Shown here piece after piece: positions 26,219 to 35,187 of a stretch of DNA of 64,000 nt. The position numbers and the translations under genes are program-made. The notes beneath the pieces are model-generated. The model did no database searches. It had not been told where the DNA came from and saw nothing but the letters and a program-made list of their open reading frames with translations. The stretch lies in NCBI RefSeq assembly GCF_947493595.1, contig NZ_CANLRL010000003.1, positions 248,001 through 312,000 on the forward strand. The letters run 5' to 3'. Positions within the stretch are counted from its first letter, which is position 1, and every line of letters begins with the position of its first letter. Source of the stretch: an uncultured Shimia sp. (lineage in GTDB: Bacteria > Pseudomonadota > Alphaproteobacteria > Rhodobacterales > Rhodobacteraceae).

Positions 26219-27487
26219 ATGACCACTTTGACCGACCCTCCCAAGGCGTCGTTCCGGCTGTCTATGCTGATCTACGACACACGGTATCGCTCTCTCACGA
26301 TCCAAGCTGTCGCAATGATCGGTTTTATGCTTCTGGCTGCCTGGTTGATCAACAACACGATGACCAACCTGGAAACCCTTGGAAAAACGCCGCAGTTTGG
26401 CTTCTTGTTGGAGCCCGCTGGCTACGACATCAACCAACGTCTGCTTGATTATAACAGCCAGGACACCCACATGCGGGCGTCTTTGCTTGGACTTTTGAAC
26501 ACGCTGCTTGTTGCGGTGATGGGCTGTATCACAGCGACCGTCATCGGTGTGCTTGTTGGTGTTCTGCGCCTGTCCAAAAACTGGATCGTCGCCAAAATCA
26601 TGACGGTCTATGTGGAAATGTTCCGCAACGTGCCGGTGCTGCTCTGGATTGTATTGGCGATGGCCATCCTGATTGAGAGTCTACCTGCACCGCGTGCCTT
26701 CCGTGGAGAAAATCCGGAAGCCACGATGAACCTGTTTGATACAGTCGCGGTGACAAACCGGGGTATCTACGTACCGGAACCCCTGTTTTCCAACAGCTTG
26801 GGAAATATTCACCTTTTGGGTCAGTCGTCTCTACGGTTTGATGTGTCGGTGGATCTGATTGCAATCCTGATTGTGTTCGGCTTGAGCATATTTGGCATCA
26901 CAAAGGTCAATGCCCGTGCCAAACGCATCCAGGAAGCGACCGGTGATCGTCCCAACACACTGTGGACCAACCTGGGTTTGTTCTTTGTACCAACTGGCAT
27001 TCTGCTGGCTGCACTAGGGTTCCATCTGGGTTACCCGGAGTTGAAAGGCTTCAACTTCAAAGGCGGGACGCATATGCGAAACTCGCTGATTGCTTTGTGG
27101 TTGGCACTGAGCCTCTACACCGCAGCCTTTATTGCTGAAATCGTGCGCGGCGGTATTTTGGCGGTGAGCCACGGCCAAACGGAAGCCGCAAATGCGTTGG
27201 GCATGCGTCCGGGCCGCACCATGCGTCTCGTTATTCTGCCGCAAGCACTGCGGGTGATTATTCCACCAATGATCTCCAACTACCTGAACCTGACCAAAAA
27301 CTCCTCGCTCGCCATTGCGGTGGGCTACATGGATATCACGGGCACTTTGGGTGGTATCACCATGAACCAGACCGGCCGGGAGCTTGAGACAGTTCTGATG
27401 CTGATGCTGTGTTACCTGACGATCTCTCTGAGCATCTCGATGGTGATGAACTGGTACAACAACCGCGTCAAATTGGTGGAGAGATAA
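26219..27487 (+). CDS. aapQ: General L-amino acid ABC transporter permease AapQ
   Basis: A 422-residue membrane protein, long as usual for AapQ. It has an N-terminal helix, a periplasmic stretch, and a second half with the permease EAA loop (EAANALGMRPGRTMRLVILP). That loop docks on AapP. The start LLNTLLVAVMGCITATVIGV of the transport domain is typical. It lies one base before aapM, so expression is coupled. Confidence 0.95.
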   Translation: MTTLTDPPKASFRLSMLIYDTRYRSLTIQAVAMIGFMLLAAWLINNTMTNLETLGKTPQFGFLLEPAGYDINQRLLDYNSQDTHMRASLLGLLNTLLVAVMGCITATVIGVLVGVLRLSKNWIVAKIMTVYVEMFRNVPVLLWIVLAMAILIESLPAPRAFRGENPEATMNLFDTVAVTNRGIYVPEPLFSNSLGNIHLLGQSSLRFDVSVDLIAILIVFGLSIFGITKVNARAKRIQEATGDRPNTLWTNLGLFFVPTGILLAALGFHLGYPELKGFNFKGGTHMRNSLIALWLALSLYTAAFIAEIVRGGILAVSHGQTEAANALGMRPGRTMRLVILPQALRVIIPPMISNYLNLTKNSSLAIAVGYMDITGTLGGITMNQTGRELETVLMLMLCYLTISLSISMVMNWYNNRVKLVER

Positions 27488-27488
27488 A

Positions 27489-28835
27489 ATGAGCGACGTT
27501 TCTTTTGTCCGCACCGAAATGCTGCCTGAGAAGGAGCCGCCCGGTTCCTCCGTGGGCGTCATCGGCTGGATGCGAGCCAATCTGTTTGATGGGGTGATCA
27601 ACTCGATCCTCACCATCTTGAGCCTGATCTTCTGCTACTTTGTGTTGGAAGGCCTGTTGTCCTGGACGTTCCAATCTGTCTGGAACGCAAGTTCCTTGAC
27701 CGAATGCCGCGAAGTGATGGTGGCCACCTGGGGCAAGACTCATGGGCACGCCTGCTGGGCAGTGATCAATGATCGTTGGTTGCAGTTGCTGTATGGTTTC
27801 TACCCACCTTACCCAGCTGAAGCTGGCGTGAACTTTGGTGAAGGAACCGGATCTTGGCCTGCCTATTTCCGTCCAAACCTCTCGTTTGTGCTGTTGCTGA
27901 TTGCTGTTGCTCCGGTGCTGTTTGACAAGTTGCCACGGAAACTGCTGATCGTGACCGCAGTCTACCCATTCCTGATGCCTTGGCTGATGTGGGGCGGCTC
28001 ACTTTGGGGCCCGCTGATGGTTGCCGCGGGCTTTGGTATTGGCCTTCTGGCCTATCGCCTTCTGACGCCTGTCATAGGTGGCCTGGGCGGCATTATTGTC
28101 GCTATCGCGCTCCCTGTGATCTGGTGGTTGTTCCTTGTTGGGTCCGTGGCCGCTGGCCTGGAATCGGTTGTTTCGATTTCCATTCCAGAAGTGGAAAGCC
28201 GGAAGTTTGGTGGTTTCATGCTGTCTATTCTGATTGGTGTTGTGGCCATTGGCTGCTCGCTGCCAATCGGGATTGTTCTGGCCCTTGGCCGTCAGTCTGA
28301 CCTGATGATCGTGAAAACACTTTGTGTGGGCTTTATCGAGTTCATCCGGGGTGTGCCGCTGATCACACTGTTGTTTGTGGCGTCGGTTCTGCTGAACATC
28401 TTCCTGCCGCCAGGCACGGAATTTGACATCATCTTGCGGGTTCTGATCATGGTAACGCTGTTTGCCTCTGCCTATATGGCGGAAGTTGTACGCGGCGGTC
28501 TCGCTGCGCTGCCAAAAGGCCAATATGAGGGTGCTGACTCTCTCGGGCTGAACTACTGGCAGTCACAGCGTTTGATCATCATGCCTCAGGCACTGAAGAT
28601 CTCCATTCCCGGGATCGTGTCGACCTTTATCGGGGTGTTCAAAGACACCACGCTTGTGTCGATCATTGGCCTTCTCGACCCGCTGGGTCTGTCCAATGCG
28701 ATCCGTGCGGATGCGGCCTGGAACGGCATCTATTGGGAGCTGTTTGCTTTCATCGCCTTCCTGTTCTTCGTCTTCTGCTTCGGCATGTCCCGCTATTCCA
28801 TGTACCTGGAGCGCAAGCTCCACAAAGGTCACTAA
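27489..28835 (+). CDS. aapM: General L-amino acid ABC transporter permease AapM
   Basis: A 448-residue partner of AapQ with extra N-terminal helices. The conserved permease loop EGADSLGLNYWQSQRLIIMP is near residue 345. Hydrophobic segments account for most of the length. It begins one base after the aapQ stop and ends 15 bases before aapP. Together the two permeases form the inner-membrane channel of the Aap system. Confidence 0.95.
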   Translation: MSDVSFVRTEMLPEKEPPGSSVGVIGWMRANLFDGVINSILTILSLIFCYFVLEGLLSWTFQSVWNASSLTECREVMVATWGKTHGHACWAVINDRWLQLLYGFYPPYPAEAGVNFGEGTGSWPAYFRPNLSFVLLLIAVAPVLFDKLPRKLLIVTAVYPFLMPWLMWGGSLWGPLMVAAGFGIGLLAYRLLTPVIGGLGGIIVAIALPVIWWLFLVGSVAAGLESVVSISIPEVESRKFGGFMLSILIGVVAIGCSLPIGIVLALGRQSDLMIVKTLCVGFIEFIRGVPLITLLFVASVLLNIFLPPGTEFDIILRVLIMVTLFASAYMAEVVRGGLAALPKGQYEGADSLGLNYWQSQRLIIMPQALKISIPGIVSTFIGVFKDTTLVSIIGLLDPLGLSNAIRADAAWNGIYWELFAFIAFLFFVFCFGMSRYSMYLERKLHKGH

Positions 28836-28850
28836 TAAGGAGTTCATCAA

Positions 28851-29642
28851 ATGTCTGAACTGATGACCGACCGCCAAATCGACCGATCGAAGATGCAAGT
28901 CTCCGATCAGGTTGCAATTGAAATCCGCAACATGAACAAGTGGTACGGTTCGTTCCACGTGCTGCGCGATATCAACCTCACCGTCAACGAAGGCGAACGC
29001 ATCGTGATTGCGGGGCCTTCGGGCTCCGGCAAATCGACGCTGATCCGCTGTATCAACCGTCTGGAAGAGCACCAGTCCGGTGACATCATCGTCGACGGCA
29101 CTGAGCTGTCCAGCGATCTCAAGAACATCGATAAGATCCGCTCCGAAGTTGGCATGTGCTTTCAGCACTTCAACCTCTTCCCGCATCTGACGATCCTTGA
29201 GAACTGTACGCTTGCGCCGATCTGGGTGCGTAAGACACCTCGTAAAGAGGCCGAAGAGACCGCGATGCACTTCCTTGAGAAAGTGAAGATCCCGGATCAG
29301 GCTCTGAAGTATCCGGGCCAGCTCTCCGGTGGTCAGCAACAGCGTGTGGCGATTGCCCGCTCGCTTTGCATGAAGCCACGCATCATGCTGTTTGACGAAC
29401 CTACGTCTGCGCTTGACCCAGAGATGATCAAAGAGGTGCTCGACACCATGATCGAACTGGCGGAAGAGGGCATGACCATGTTGTGCGTGACCCACGAGAT
29501 GGGCTTTGCCCGTCAGGTGGCAAACCGCGTGATCTTCATGGACCAAGGTCAGATTGTGGAGCAAAACGAGCCGGAAGAGTTCTTCAACAACCCGAAGAGC
29601 GAGCGGACCAAGTTGTTCCTAAGCCAAATCCTGGGACACTGA
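28851..29642 (+). CDS. aapP: General L-amino acid ABC transporter ATPase AapP
   Basis: A 263-residue ABC ATPase. Walker [10 protein letters not shown] is near residues 55-63, the signature [15 protein letters not shown] near 158-172, and Walker [15 protein letters not shown] just after it. All catalytic motifs are intact. It is the last gene of aapJQMP and is followed by a terminator. Confidence 0.96.
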   Translation: MSELMTDRQIDRSKMQVSDQVAIEIRNMNKWYGSFHVLRDINLTVNEGERIVIAGPSGSGKSTLIRCINRLEEHQSGDIIVDGTELSSDLKNIDKIRSEVGMCFQHFNLFPHLTILENCTLAPIWVRKTPRKEAEETAMHFLEKVKIPDQALKYPGQLSGGQQQRVAIARSLCMKPRIMLFDEPTSALDPEMIKEVLDTMIELAEEGMTMLCVTHEMGFARQVANRVIFMDQGQIVEQNEPEEFFNNPKSERTKLFLSQILGH

Positions 29643-29663
29643 TCCCAAACACAGATCAAAAAG

Positions 29664-29689
29664 AAGGCCGGGCATCTGCCCGGCCTTTT
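29664..29689. terminator. Bidirectional terminator between aapP and the DUF411 gene
   Basis: AAGGCCGGGCA and TGCCCGGCCTT form a perfect 11-bp stem with a 2-4 base loop. TTTTG follows on the plus strand and CTTTTTG on the minus strand. Confidence 0.85.
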
Positions 29690-29693
29690 GCGT

Positions 29694-30143
29694 TTAGCTA
29701 TGGCTTTCAAACACTTCCGTCCGGCCATCCGGGTGGATCAGCAGGGTGTCATAAGGCTCCACCTCGCCGCCCATTTCCATGCCGGGAGAGCCCATTGGCA
29801 TGCCGGGAACGGTGATGCCGCGTGCAGGGGGGCGCTCGGCCAATAGGCGGCGGATGTCGGATGCTGGCACGTGGCCTTCTACCAAATAGCCGTCGATCAG
29901 CCCGGTGTGGCAGGAGGAGGTTTCATCCGTCAGGCCTAGGCGGGCTTTCATATCCCAAAGCTGTTCATCCGGAATGGCGTGGCTTTCGACAGCGAAACCT
30001 TCCTCGCGCAGATGCTCTTCCCAGGCACCGCAGCAGCCACAGGTGGGCGATTTCACAACTTTGATGGTGGAGGTGTCGGCCAGAGCAGGAAGAGTGACCA
30101 TGGGTAGGCTGACGGTCGCCAGAAGGAAGGCGCGGCGGTGCAT
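29694..30143 (-). CDS. DUF411 metal-binding periplasmic protein
   Basis: A 149-residue protein. A twin-Arg-free signal peptide (MHRRAFLLATVSLPMVTLPA, cleavage after ALA) leads into a DUF411 domain with the SPTCGCCGAW cysteine motif and the CHTGLIDGYLVEGHVPASDI segment. DUF411 proteins are often found with copper resistance genes and bind metals, but no copper genes are adjacent here. I chose ATG 30143 for its GGAGCC ribosome site and signal peptide. Confidence 0.85.
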   Translation of the reverse strand: MHRRAFLLATVSLPMVTLPALADTSTIKVVKSPTCGCCGAWEEHLREEGFAVESHAIPDEQLWDMKARLGLTDETSSCHTGLIDGYLVEGHVPASDIRRLLAERPPARGITVPGMPMGSPGMEMGGEVEPYDTLLIHPDGRTEVFESHS

Positions 30144-30218
30144 GAGAGGCTCCTTGAATGCTGTTGGTGGACAGATAGGCAGCGGCAAGCGGAGCTGCAA
30201 TGCGCTGGATCAAGTGGC

Positions 30219-30725
30219 CTACGGTTGCGTTGCGATGACTTCGCGGGGGATGGCAAAATCCACAATGGTCCCTTGGGAGAATTGAACATCTGCCCAATTT
30301 GCAGCGTCAAAGCGGATCACAGTTGTGGCGCAGGTTGGGTAGTCGGAGAAGCGTGGGTGGTTGGCTGGTTTTTCTGCTAGCATTTCAGCGAAGTAGGCAG
30401 TGCCCGGGTTGTGGCCCAGCATCAGGATGGTGTTAGCCTGTGCGGTTTGCAGAATACGCAGCATGATGTCCGCACCGGCGTGATAGAGGGCATCTTCATA
30501 GCGGGTTTTAGCGGCGGTGATGCCGAGTCGGGCATAGGTCTCGCGGGTGCGCTCTGCGGTGGAGCAGAGCAGCTCGTCGGGCAGGTAGTTGTTGTTTTTG
30601 AGCCACTTGCCCATCGCAGCGGCGGAGGTGCGGCCGCGCGCGTTGAGGGGGCGGGCGTGGTCCGGTTGCATAAAGTCGTTCCAGCTTGATTTGGCGTGGC
30701 GCATCAGGATCAGGGTGCTGCTCAT
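30219..30725 (-). CDS. SixA-like histidine phosphatase
   Basis: A 168-residue phosphohistidine phosphatase. The catalytic His10 is in LILMRHAKSSW, and a second His in MLGHNPGTAYFAEML completes the site. SixA in E. coli removes phosphate from a histidine-containing phosphotransfer domain or PTS protein. The target here is unknown. The start at 30725 overlaps the stop of the upstream ferredoxin-like gene by four bases, so the two are coupled. Confidence 0.88.
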   Translation of the reverse strand: MSSTLILMRHAKSSWNDFMQPDHARPLNARGRTSAAAMGKWLKNNNYLPDELLCSTAERTRETYARLGITAAKTRYEDALYHAGADIMLRILQTAQANTILMLGHNPGTAYFAEMLAEKPANHPRFSDYPTCATTVIRFDAANWADVQFSQGTIVDFAIPREVIATQP

Positions 30726-31348
30726 GGATGAAAGGACCTCATATGCAATGCGGATTGCGCGTCGGCGCGCTCGGCTTTGCTTGAGTGTGGACAGGCGCGG
30801 CGGGCAATGCAACCGCGGGACATGCAGTCGGAGCCATCCCTAGTGTCTAGGAATGTGTGGCAGTCGGCAACGCTGTATCCGGATTCTGCACTGAGGGCGT
30901 CCACCGGACAGGCCGTGGTGCATAGTGCGTCACAGGTGAGGCAGGGAGATTGCGTATCCTGTTGAGGCATTGGGATTTCTGTCGGCAAGATCAGCGCGCC
31001 ACGTAGGGAGATCATCAGGCCCACTTCGGGGTGCACCATCATGCCTACGGGGCTTTGGAAGAACTGTCCGCTGTCCAAGGCCCAACGTATGAACGGTGGA
31101 TAGGGCGGACCGTCGGAGGGGAATTGGCATGTGCCGTCAAAGGTTTGGGCGAGATATCCGACGATGCGTTTGGACCACCGATCGACGGGGTGTTTCTCGC
31201 CATCCAGAAATTCCGGCGACGTGCTAAATGCGGCCCAAAAAGCCGGGCCGGTGCCAAAGAGCACTATGGTTTTGCCGTCCTCATTCAGCGCGCCCATTGT
31301 CTGTAGGCCCGCGTTTGCGGCCGCGGCTTGAATGTCGTCCAGCGTCAT
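30722..31348 (-). CDS. 4Fe-4S ferredoxin-like protein of unknown substrate
   Basis: A 208-residue protein with an N-terminal domain of unknown fold and a C-terminal cysteine region. That region holds CLTCDALCTTACP (C-x2-C-x3-C-x3-CP) and then CHTFLDTRDGSDCMSRGC and ACPHS. The pattern resembles the iron-sulphur part of QueG-like proteins. The electron partner is unknown. It overlaps by four bases with both neighbours, so the three minus-strand genes 30219-32139 are one operon. Confidence 0.75.
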   Translation of the reverse strand: MTLDDIQAAAANAGLQTMGALNEDGKTIVLFGTGPAFWAAFSTSPEFLDGEKHPVDRWSKRIVGYLAQTFDGTCQFPSDGPPYPPFIRWALDSGQFFQSPVGMMVHPEVGLMISLRGALILPTEIPMPQQDTQSPCLTCDALCTTACPVDALSAESGYSVADCHTFLDTRDGSDCMSRGCIARRACPHSSKAERADAQSALHMRSFHP

Positions 31349-32139
31349 TTTGCGCGGAACGGGAGGCGCAGGCTCCAGGAAAATTTGGTGGGGCGGGTGT
31401 CCTGCCACTCTAGTCCGATGGTCATCTTATCATGTCCTGCACGAGGTTGCGCGATATAGGTTCCCAGCGCACGGTCCCAGATCGACAAGGCAAAGCCATA
31501 GTTGCTGTCGTGCTCGTCCCGATGCACCGAATGATGCACACGATGCATGTCCGGCGTGACCAAAACAAGCCGGATCAGACGGTCGAGTTTGGCGGGCAGG
31601 CGGATGTTGGCATGGTTGAACAGCGCGGTGCCATTGAGCAGGATTTCAAACACCAGAACGGCAATGGCGGCGGGGCCAAGCAGGTAAATCAGGGCAATTT
31701 TCAAGCCCATCGACAGGGCGATTTCCACCGGATGGAAGCGGATGGCCGTGGTGACGTCAAAGTCGGGGTCAGCATGGTGGACCCGGTGCAGCCGCCACAG
31801 GAGTGGGATCTTGTGGGTGATAAGGTGTTGCAACCAAATGGCAAAATCGAGGGCCAGGATTGCCAGGATGAATTCGATTGCGACGGGCAATTCCAGAATG
31901 TTGAACAGGCCCCAGCCGTTGGATTGCGCATCGGAGGCGGCGCCCACGGCAAGCAAGGGCAAAGCGACAGCCAGCGCGCGCAGGGTCAGCGTGTTGAGGA
32001 AAGACAGCCCCCAGTTGGTCAGCCAGCGTCTGGATTTGGACCAGTTGAGTGGGCGGCGCGGGGCCAAAGTTTCAATCCCGGCAAGCACGATGAAGAGACC
32101 GAAAAAAATGCCGAGACGGATCAGAAACTCGTATTGCAT
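31345..32139 (-). CDS. Sterol desaturase/fatty acid hydroxylase-family membrane protein
   Basis: A 264-residue membrane protein with histidine clusters that bind a di-iron centre: HLITHKIPLLWRLHRVHHADPD, then FNHANIRLP and HRVHHSVHRDEHDSNYG. Helices lie near residues 7-25, 50-68 and 80-100. Such enzymes hydroxylate or desaturate lipids. The substrate is unknown. It is coupled to the ferredoxin-like gene, which could supply electrons, and a short inverted repeat overlaps its start codon. Confidence 0.85.
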   Translation of the reverse strand: MQYEFLIRLGIFFGLFIVLAGIETLAPRRPLNWSKSRRWLTNWGLSFLNTLTLRALAVALPLLAVGAASDAQSNGWGLFNILELPVAIEFILAILALDFAIWLQHLITHKIPLLWRLHRVHHADPDFDVTTAIRFHPVEIALSMGLKIALIYLLGPAAIAVLVFEILLNGTALFNHANIRLPAKLDRLIRLVLVTPDMHRVHHSVHRDEHDSNYGFALSIWDRALGTYIAQPRAGHDKMTIGLEWQDTRPTKFSWSLRLPFRAK

Positions 32140-32171
32140 TGAGAGAGCATCCTTGCTGATGGCCTCTCAAT
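32138..32171 (-). promoter_or_regulatory. Inverted repeat overlapping the desaturase start codon
   Basis: ATTGAGAG at 32138-32145 and CTCTCAAT at 32164-32171 are perfect 8-base arms. The ATG at 32139-32137 overlaps one arm, and the loop holds the AAGGA ribosome site. Folding would tend to hide translation start. It may be chance. Confidence 0.3.
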
Positions 32172-32200
32172 GTATTTATTTTTCAGAATATGAAAAGGGG

Positions 32201-33064
32201 TTAGTCTGCCCGGATCAGCGACCCTGCACCGTGTTCCGTGAACAGCTCCAGCAGGCAGGCGTTGGGCGCGCGACCGTCCAGAATGACTACAGCGCGGACA
32301 CCGTTTTCGATGGCGGCGAGCGCGGTTTCTGTCTTGGGAATCATCCCGCCCGCAATCACGCCCTCTTCGGTAAGGTCTCGGATTTGTTGGGCTTTTAGCT
32401 CTGTCAGAACTTCGCCTTCACCGTTCTTCACACCGGCTACGTCGGTCAACAGAAGCAGACGATCCGCTTCCAAGGCTCCGGCGATTGCGCCGGCGGCGGT
32501 GTCGCCGTTGATGTTGAAGGTTTCGCCATTGCGGCCAGCACCCAAGGGCGCGATCACAGGGATTGTGTCGTTGGCAAAGAGTTCGTGCAGAATCGCCGGG
32601 TTCATGTCGGCAGGGGAGCCGACAAATCCGAGGTCGGGGTTGGTCTGATCACAAACAATCAGGTTGGCGTCTTTGCCGGACAGGCCAACCGCTTTGCCGC
32701 CCTGACGGTTGATCGCCTGCACAATGCGCTTGTTCACGACGCCGGACAAAACCATCTCCACCACTTCGACCGTGGCGGCGTCAGTGACGCGTTTGCCGTT
32801 TACAAAATCCGATTTGATTTCAAGACGTTCCAACATCGCGTTGATCATCGGGCCGCCGCCATGCACGATCACCGGATTGATGCCAACCTGGCGCATCAGA
32901 ACAACGTCACGGGCAAAATCATCCATGGCTTCGTCGCTGCCCATGGCGTGTCCGCCAAGTTTAATGACCACGGTCGCACCAGTGTAGCGCTGCAGGTAGG
33001 GCAGGGCTTGGGACAGGGTACGGGCGGTGGCGATCCAATCGCGATTCATTTCTTGTGTCTTCAT
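32201..33064 (-). CDS. argB: Acetylglutamate kinase
   Basis: A 287-residue amino-acid kinase that phosphorylates N-acetylglutamate in arginine synthesis. Motifs [34 protein letters not shown] and [20 protein letters not shown], and the nucleotide site LTDVAGVKN, are intact. The frame runs 39 codons further upstream, but ATG 33064 fits the family and has a GAGGCC ribosome site. No other arg gene is adjacent. Confidence 0.95.
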   Translation of the reverse strand: MKTQEMNRDWIATARTLSQALPYLQRYTGATVVIKLGGHAMGSDEAMDDFARDVVLMRQVGINPVIVHGGGPMINAMLERLEIKSDFVNGKRVTDAATVEVVEMVLSGVVNKRIVQAINRQGGKAVGLSGKDANLIVCDQTNPDLGFVGSPADMNPAILHELFANDTIPVIAPLGAGRNGETFNINGDTAAGAIAGALEADRLLLLTDVAGVKNGEGEVLTELKAQQIRDLTEEGVIAGGMIPKTETALAAIENGVRAVVILDGRAPNACLLELFTEHGAGSLIRAD

Positions 33065-33243
33065 GTTGCTGGCCTCTTTGTCAGAGCGTGTTAACCGCTC
33101 TTTAGAGGAGTGCCAAGACGTAGTGGAGGAATGAAGCGCCGAATTGGTAAAAAAGGTCAAAATTATCCCGATATGGAACATCGGTATTGCATCGGTATCA
33201 CGGCTGTTTTGCGGAGGTGGGGCAGTTTGTTAACAGCGATGTG

Positions 33244-33564
33244 TTAACGGGCGTGCACAGAGGGCGCGGCGGCGGGGACAAAATGCGGAGTCAGCTCTTT
33301 GATCACCAGATCGGTGACACCGTCCGCAAACAGATCTTGAAAGGCGTGTAGTGCATCGCTGTTGAGGAAGAGTTGCCAGTCGCGGCGGTTCTCCCAGCGG
33401 TGAAAAAGGATGAACTGTCCGGGATCGTCGGCTCCGGTGTGGATGTCAAAGCGCAGGCAGTTTTGCTCGTTGAGCACCCTTTGGGCAAGTTGCAACAAGC
33501 CCTCACGCACGCGGGTGCGGTTGGGGGAGTCGAGATAAAAAGACGCCATAATGGTGACTGTCAT
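33244..33564 (-). CDS. ABM-type quinol monooxygenase-like protein (copy A)
   Basis: A 106-residue dimeric alpha/beta-barrel protein of the antibiotic biosynthesis monooxygenase family. VLNEQNCLRFDIHTGADDP and ILFHRWENRRDWQLFLNSDA match the pattern, including the WEN-x-x-x-W segment. A start at 33549 is also possible. It resembles its neighbour 33703-34023 (WEN, YLNSDA, FQ), so the two are paralogues. Its substrate and cofactor are unknown. Confidence 0.75.
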   Translation of the reverse strand: MTVTIMASFYLDSPNRTRVREGLLQLAQRVLNEQNCLRFDIHTGADDPGQFILFHRWENRRDWQLFLNSDALHAFQDLFADGVTDLVIKELTPHFVPAAAPSVHAR

Positions 33565-33702
33565 CTGAAAGCCTTTGCCGTTTCCTTGCAGTCAGCGGTA
33601 ATAGGCAAAGCCTGCGCTGCAAAAGTTTACTTAACAGTGAAAGAATTTTGCAGTTTGAGGTTTTATGCAGCGAAAATACTGGGTGCCGTGTCAGTCGGCG
33701 TC

Positions 33703-34023
33703 TCAGCCGGCCAATGCGAGGCAGGTGGGGCGGCGGGGCCGCAGCGGGGCTTGTTTGGCAACCGTCAGCTCCGACAGCATACCAAACACAGAGGTTTGAA
33801 ACTCAAAATGGGCGTCCGAGTTGAGGTAAGCCCGCCATGTTGAGGCATTTTCCCATTTTTGCCGGATGTGAAATTCTGACGGGGAGTCCTCAAGTGTTGT
33901 GGCGGCGTAGCTGATGCAACCGCGCATGTTGGAGGCGCGCGCGGCCAGCGTTTTTAGGGCGCTGGCGACGTGATCTGCGTCACGCTCGTCTGTTGAGAAG
34001 GAGACCACCACTGTCTCTCTCAT
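33703..34023 (-). CDS. ABM-type quinol monooxygenase-like protein (copy B)
   Basis: A 106-residue paralogue of the next gene, with RGCISYAATTLEDSPSEFHI and QKWENASTWRAYLNSDAHFE. The start at 34023 gives the standard length, although the frame is open 26 codons upstream. The C-terminal RPRRPTCLALAG is not conserved in copy A. It lies 138 bases upstream of copy A on the same strand, perhaps co-transcribed. Confidence 0.72.
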   Translation of the reverse strand: MRETVVVSFSTDERDADHVASALKTLAARASNMRGCISYAATTLEDSPSEFHIRQKWENASTWRAYLNSDAHFEFQTSVFGMLSELTVAKQAPLRPRRPTCLALAG

Positions 34024-34177
34024 TGATCCACTCCATACCAATAAAAAAACGGTTTCACCCCGAAACACATTCCATGGGGTGGATATAAAATTCGTATACA
34101 AATGGTAAAGACACAGAGTGCCTTAGATTTTAGGCAATCTGTCTATAGTTTTGGGAAAGCCTTTGGCGCCCAGAGAC

Positions 34178-34624
34178 TTACTTGCGTGGCGTGTGCAATT
34201 TACGCAACGCCCATTTCAGATCGCCCTGGAGGGTTTTGAAGTCGCGCGCGTCGGTTTCGTTTTTGCGGCCGATCAAAACGTAGTCCCAGCCGGGCTGCCC
34301 AAAGGTCGGGAGAATCGCGCGGGCCACTTCGCGCATTCGGCGTTTGGCGCGGTTGCGGGCGACGGCGTTGCCAACTTTTTTGGAACAGGTGAAGCCCACG
34401 CGTACAAGCGATGGATCAACGGCTTCATCGTCGCGGCGTTTGCGGGCCTGGATCATCATCGCCTTGGTACCCTGTTTGCGGGCGCGGGAGGCGGCGAGAA
34501 AGTCACTGCGTTTTTTCAGGACGGGCAGCGCGCCGTCCGTTTTGTGGACCAGACAAACGGAAACCGCCGGAGACGATGTCCCGTTGGTGGCTGTGCCATC
34601 CGTGGGGGTCTCCGGCGGTGTCAT
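34178..34624 (-). CDS. rnpA: Ribonuclease P protein component
   Basis: A 148-residue basic protein that assists the RNase P RNA in 5' maturation of tRNA. The RNR motif is in VGNAVARNRAKRRMREVARA, and RVGFTCSKK is the beta-strand before it. The N-terminal 30 residues are proline- and threonine-rich and longer than in E. coli, so the true start may be a few codons inside (for example near the LKKRSDFLAA segment). It lies 21 bases after rpmH. Confidence 0.93.
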   Translation of the reverse strand: MTPPETPTDGTATNGTSSPAVSVCLVHKTDGALPVLKKRSDFLAASRARKQGTKAMMIQARKRRDDEAVDPSLVRVGFTCSKKVGNAVARNRAKRRMREVARAILPTFGQPGWDYVLIGRKNETDARDFKTLQGDLKWALRKLHTPRK

Positions 34625-34645
34625 TCCGTCAAACGGTCGGTGAGC

Positions 34646-34780
34646 TTATGCGCTCAGCGACTTACGACCGCGTGCGCGGCGTGCGTTCAGGATTTTGCGG
34701 CCAGCTTTGGTGGCCATGCGCGCACGGAAACCGTGGCGGCGTTTACGAACCAGGTTCGAAGGTTGGTAGGTGCGTTTCAT
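34646..34780 (-). CDS. rpmH: 50S ribosomal protein L34
   Basis: A 44-residue protein, the smallest of the 50S subunit. I read [20 protein letters not shown], then [20 protein letters not shown] and SLSA, from ATG 34780 to TAA 34646 on the minus strand. It is too short for many gene callers. The order rpmH-rnpA is conserved in bacteria, often near dnaA, but dnaA is not in this window. Confidence 0.96.
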
Positions 34781-35187
34781 CGCTCCGTCTCCGTCATGTT
34801 GTTTCAGCGGGCCCCGGCGCGAGATTCGCGAAGCCTATCTATTCGAAGACCGGTCTTTAGACCTGCCTGCCGAATAAGTCAAACGTCAGATGCGGGATTT
34901 TTGGCAAAAAGGCAATGCTTGGAAAGGAAACCGTGTGAATGAGGCGCCGCTTCCTTTAATCGGCGGCATTTTGCGTGGTTTTATGCCTTTCCAAAAGGGG
35001 GCTCTGAAACAATCGACCGCTTTTTGAGCGCCTTACAAGCGACAATATTACAGGTCCTAAGCGCCATTGTTACGGTTAACCAAGAATCGCTCACGAAACG
35101 TGGCGTTGCGATCAAGCGCCCGTGAGGTCTCTGTTGTTTTGGCGGTTCGTCGGCCATGTTGGAGGGAGACCAAGAAACGGATCAAAG
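34781..35187. other. Intergenic region with the rpmH promoter
   Basis: This 407-base stretch has no gene that I can see. It divides the minus-strand rpmH-rnpA unit from the plus-strand TVP38 gene. The rpmH promoter lies at 34854-34882. Further right only short mixed sequence is seen. Confidence 0.6.
34854..34882 (-). promoter_or_regulatory. Sigma-70-type promoter for rpmH-rnpA
   Basis: On the minus strand TTGACT (34882-34877) and TAAAGA (34859-34854) are separated by 17 bases. It lies 74 bases before the rpmH start. The elements match the canonical spacing of the ribosomal promoters at 2162, 10651 and 14289. Confidence 0.6.
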
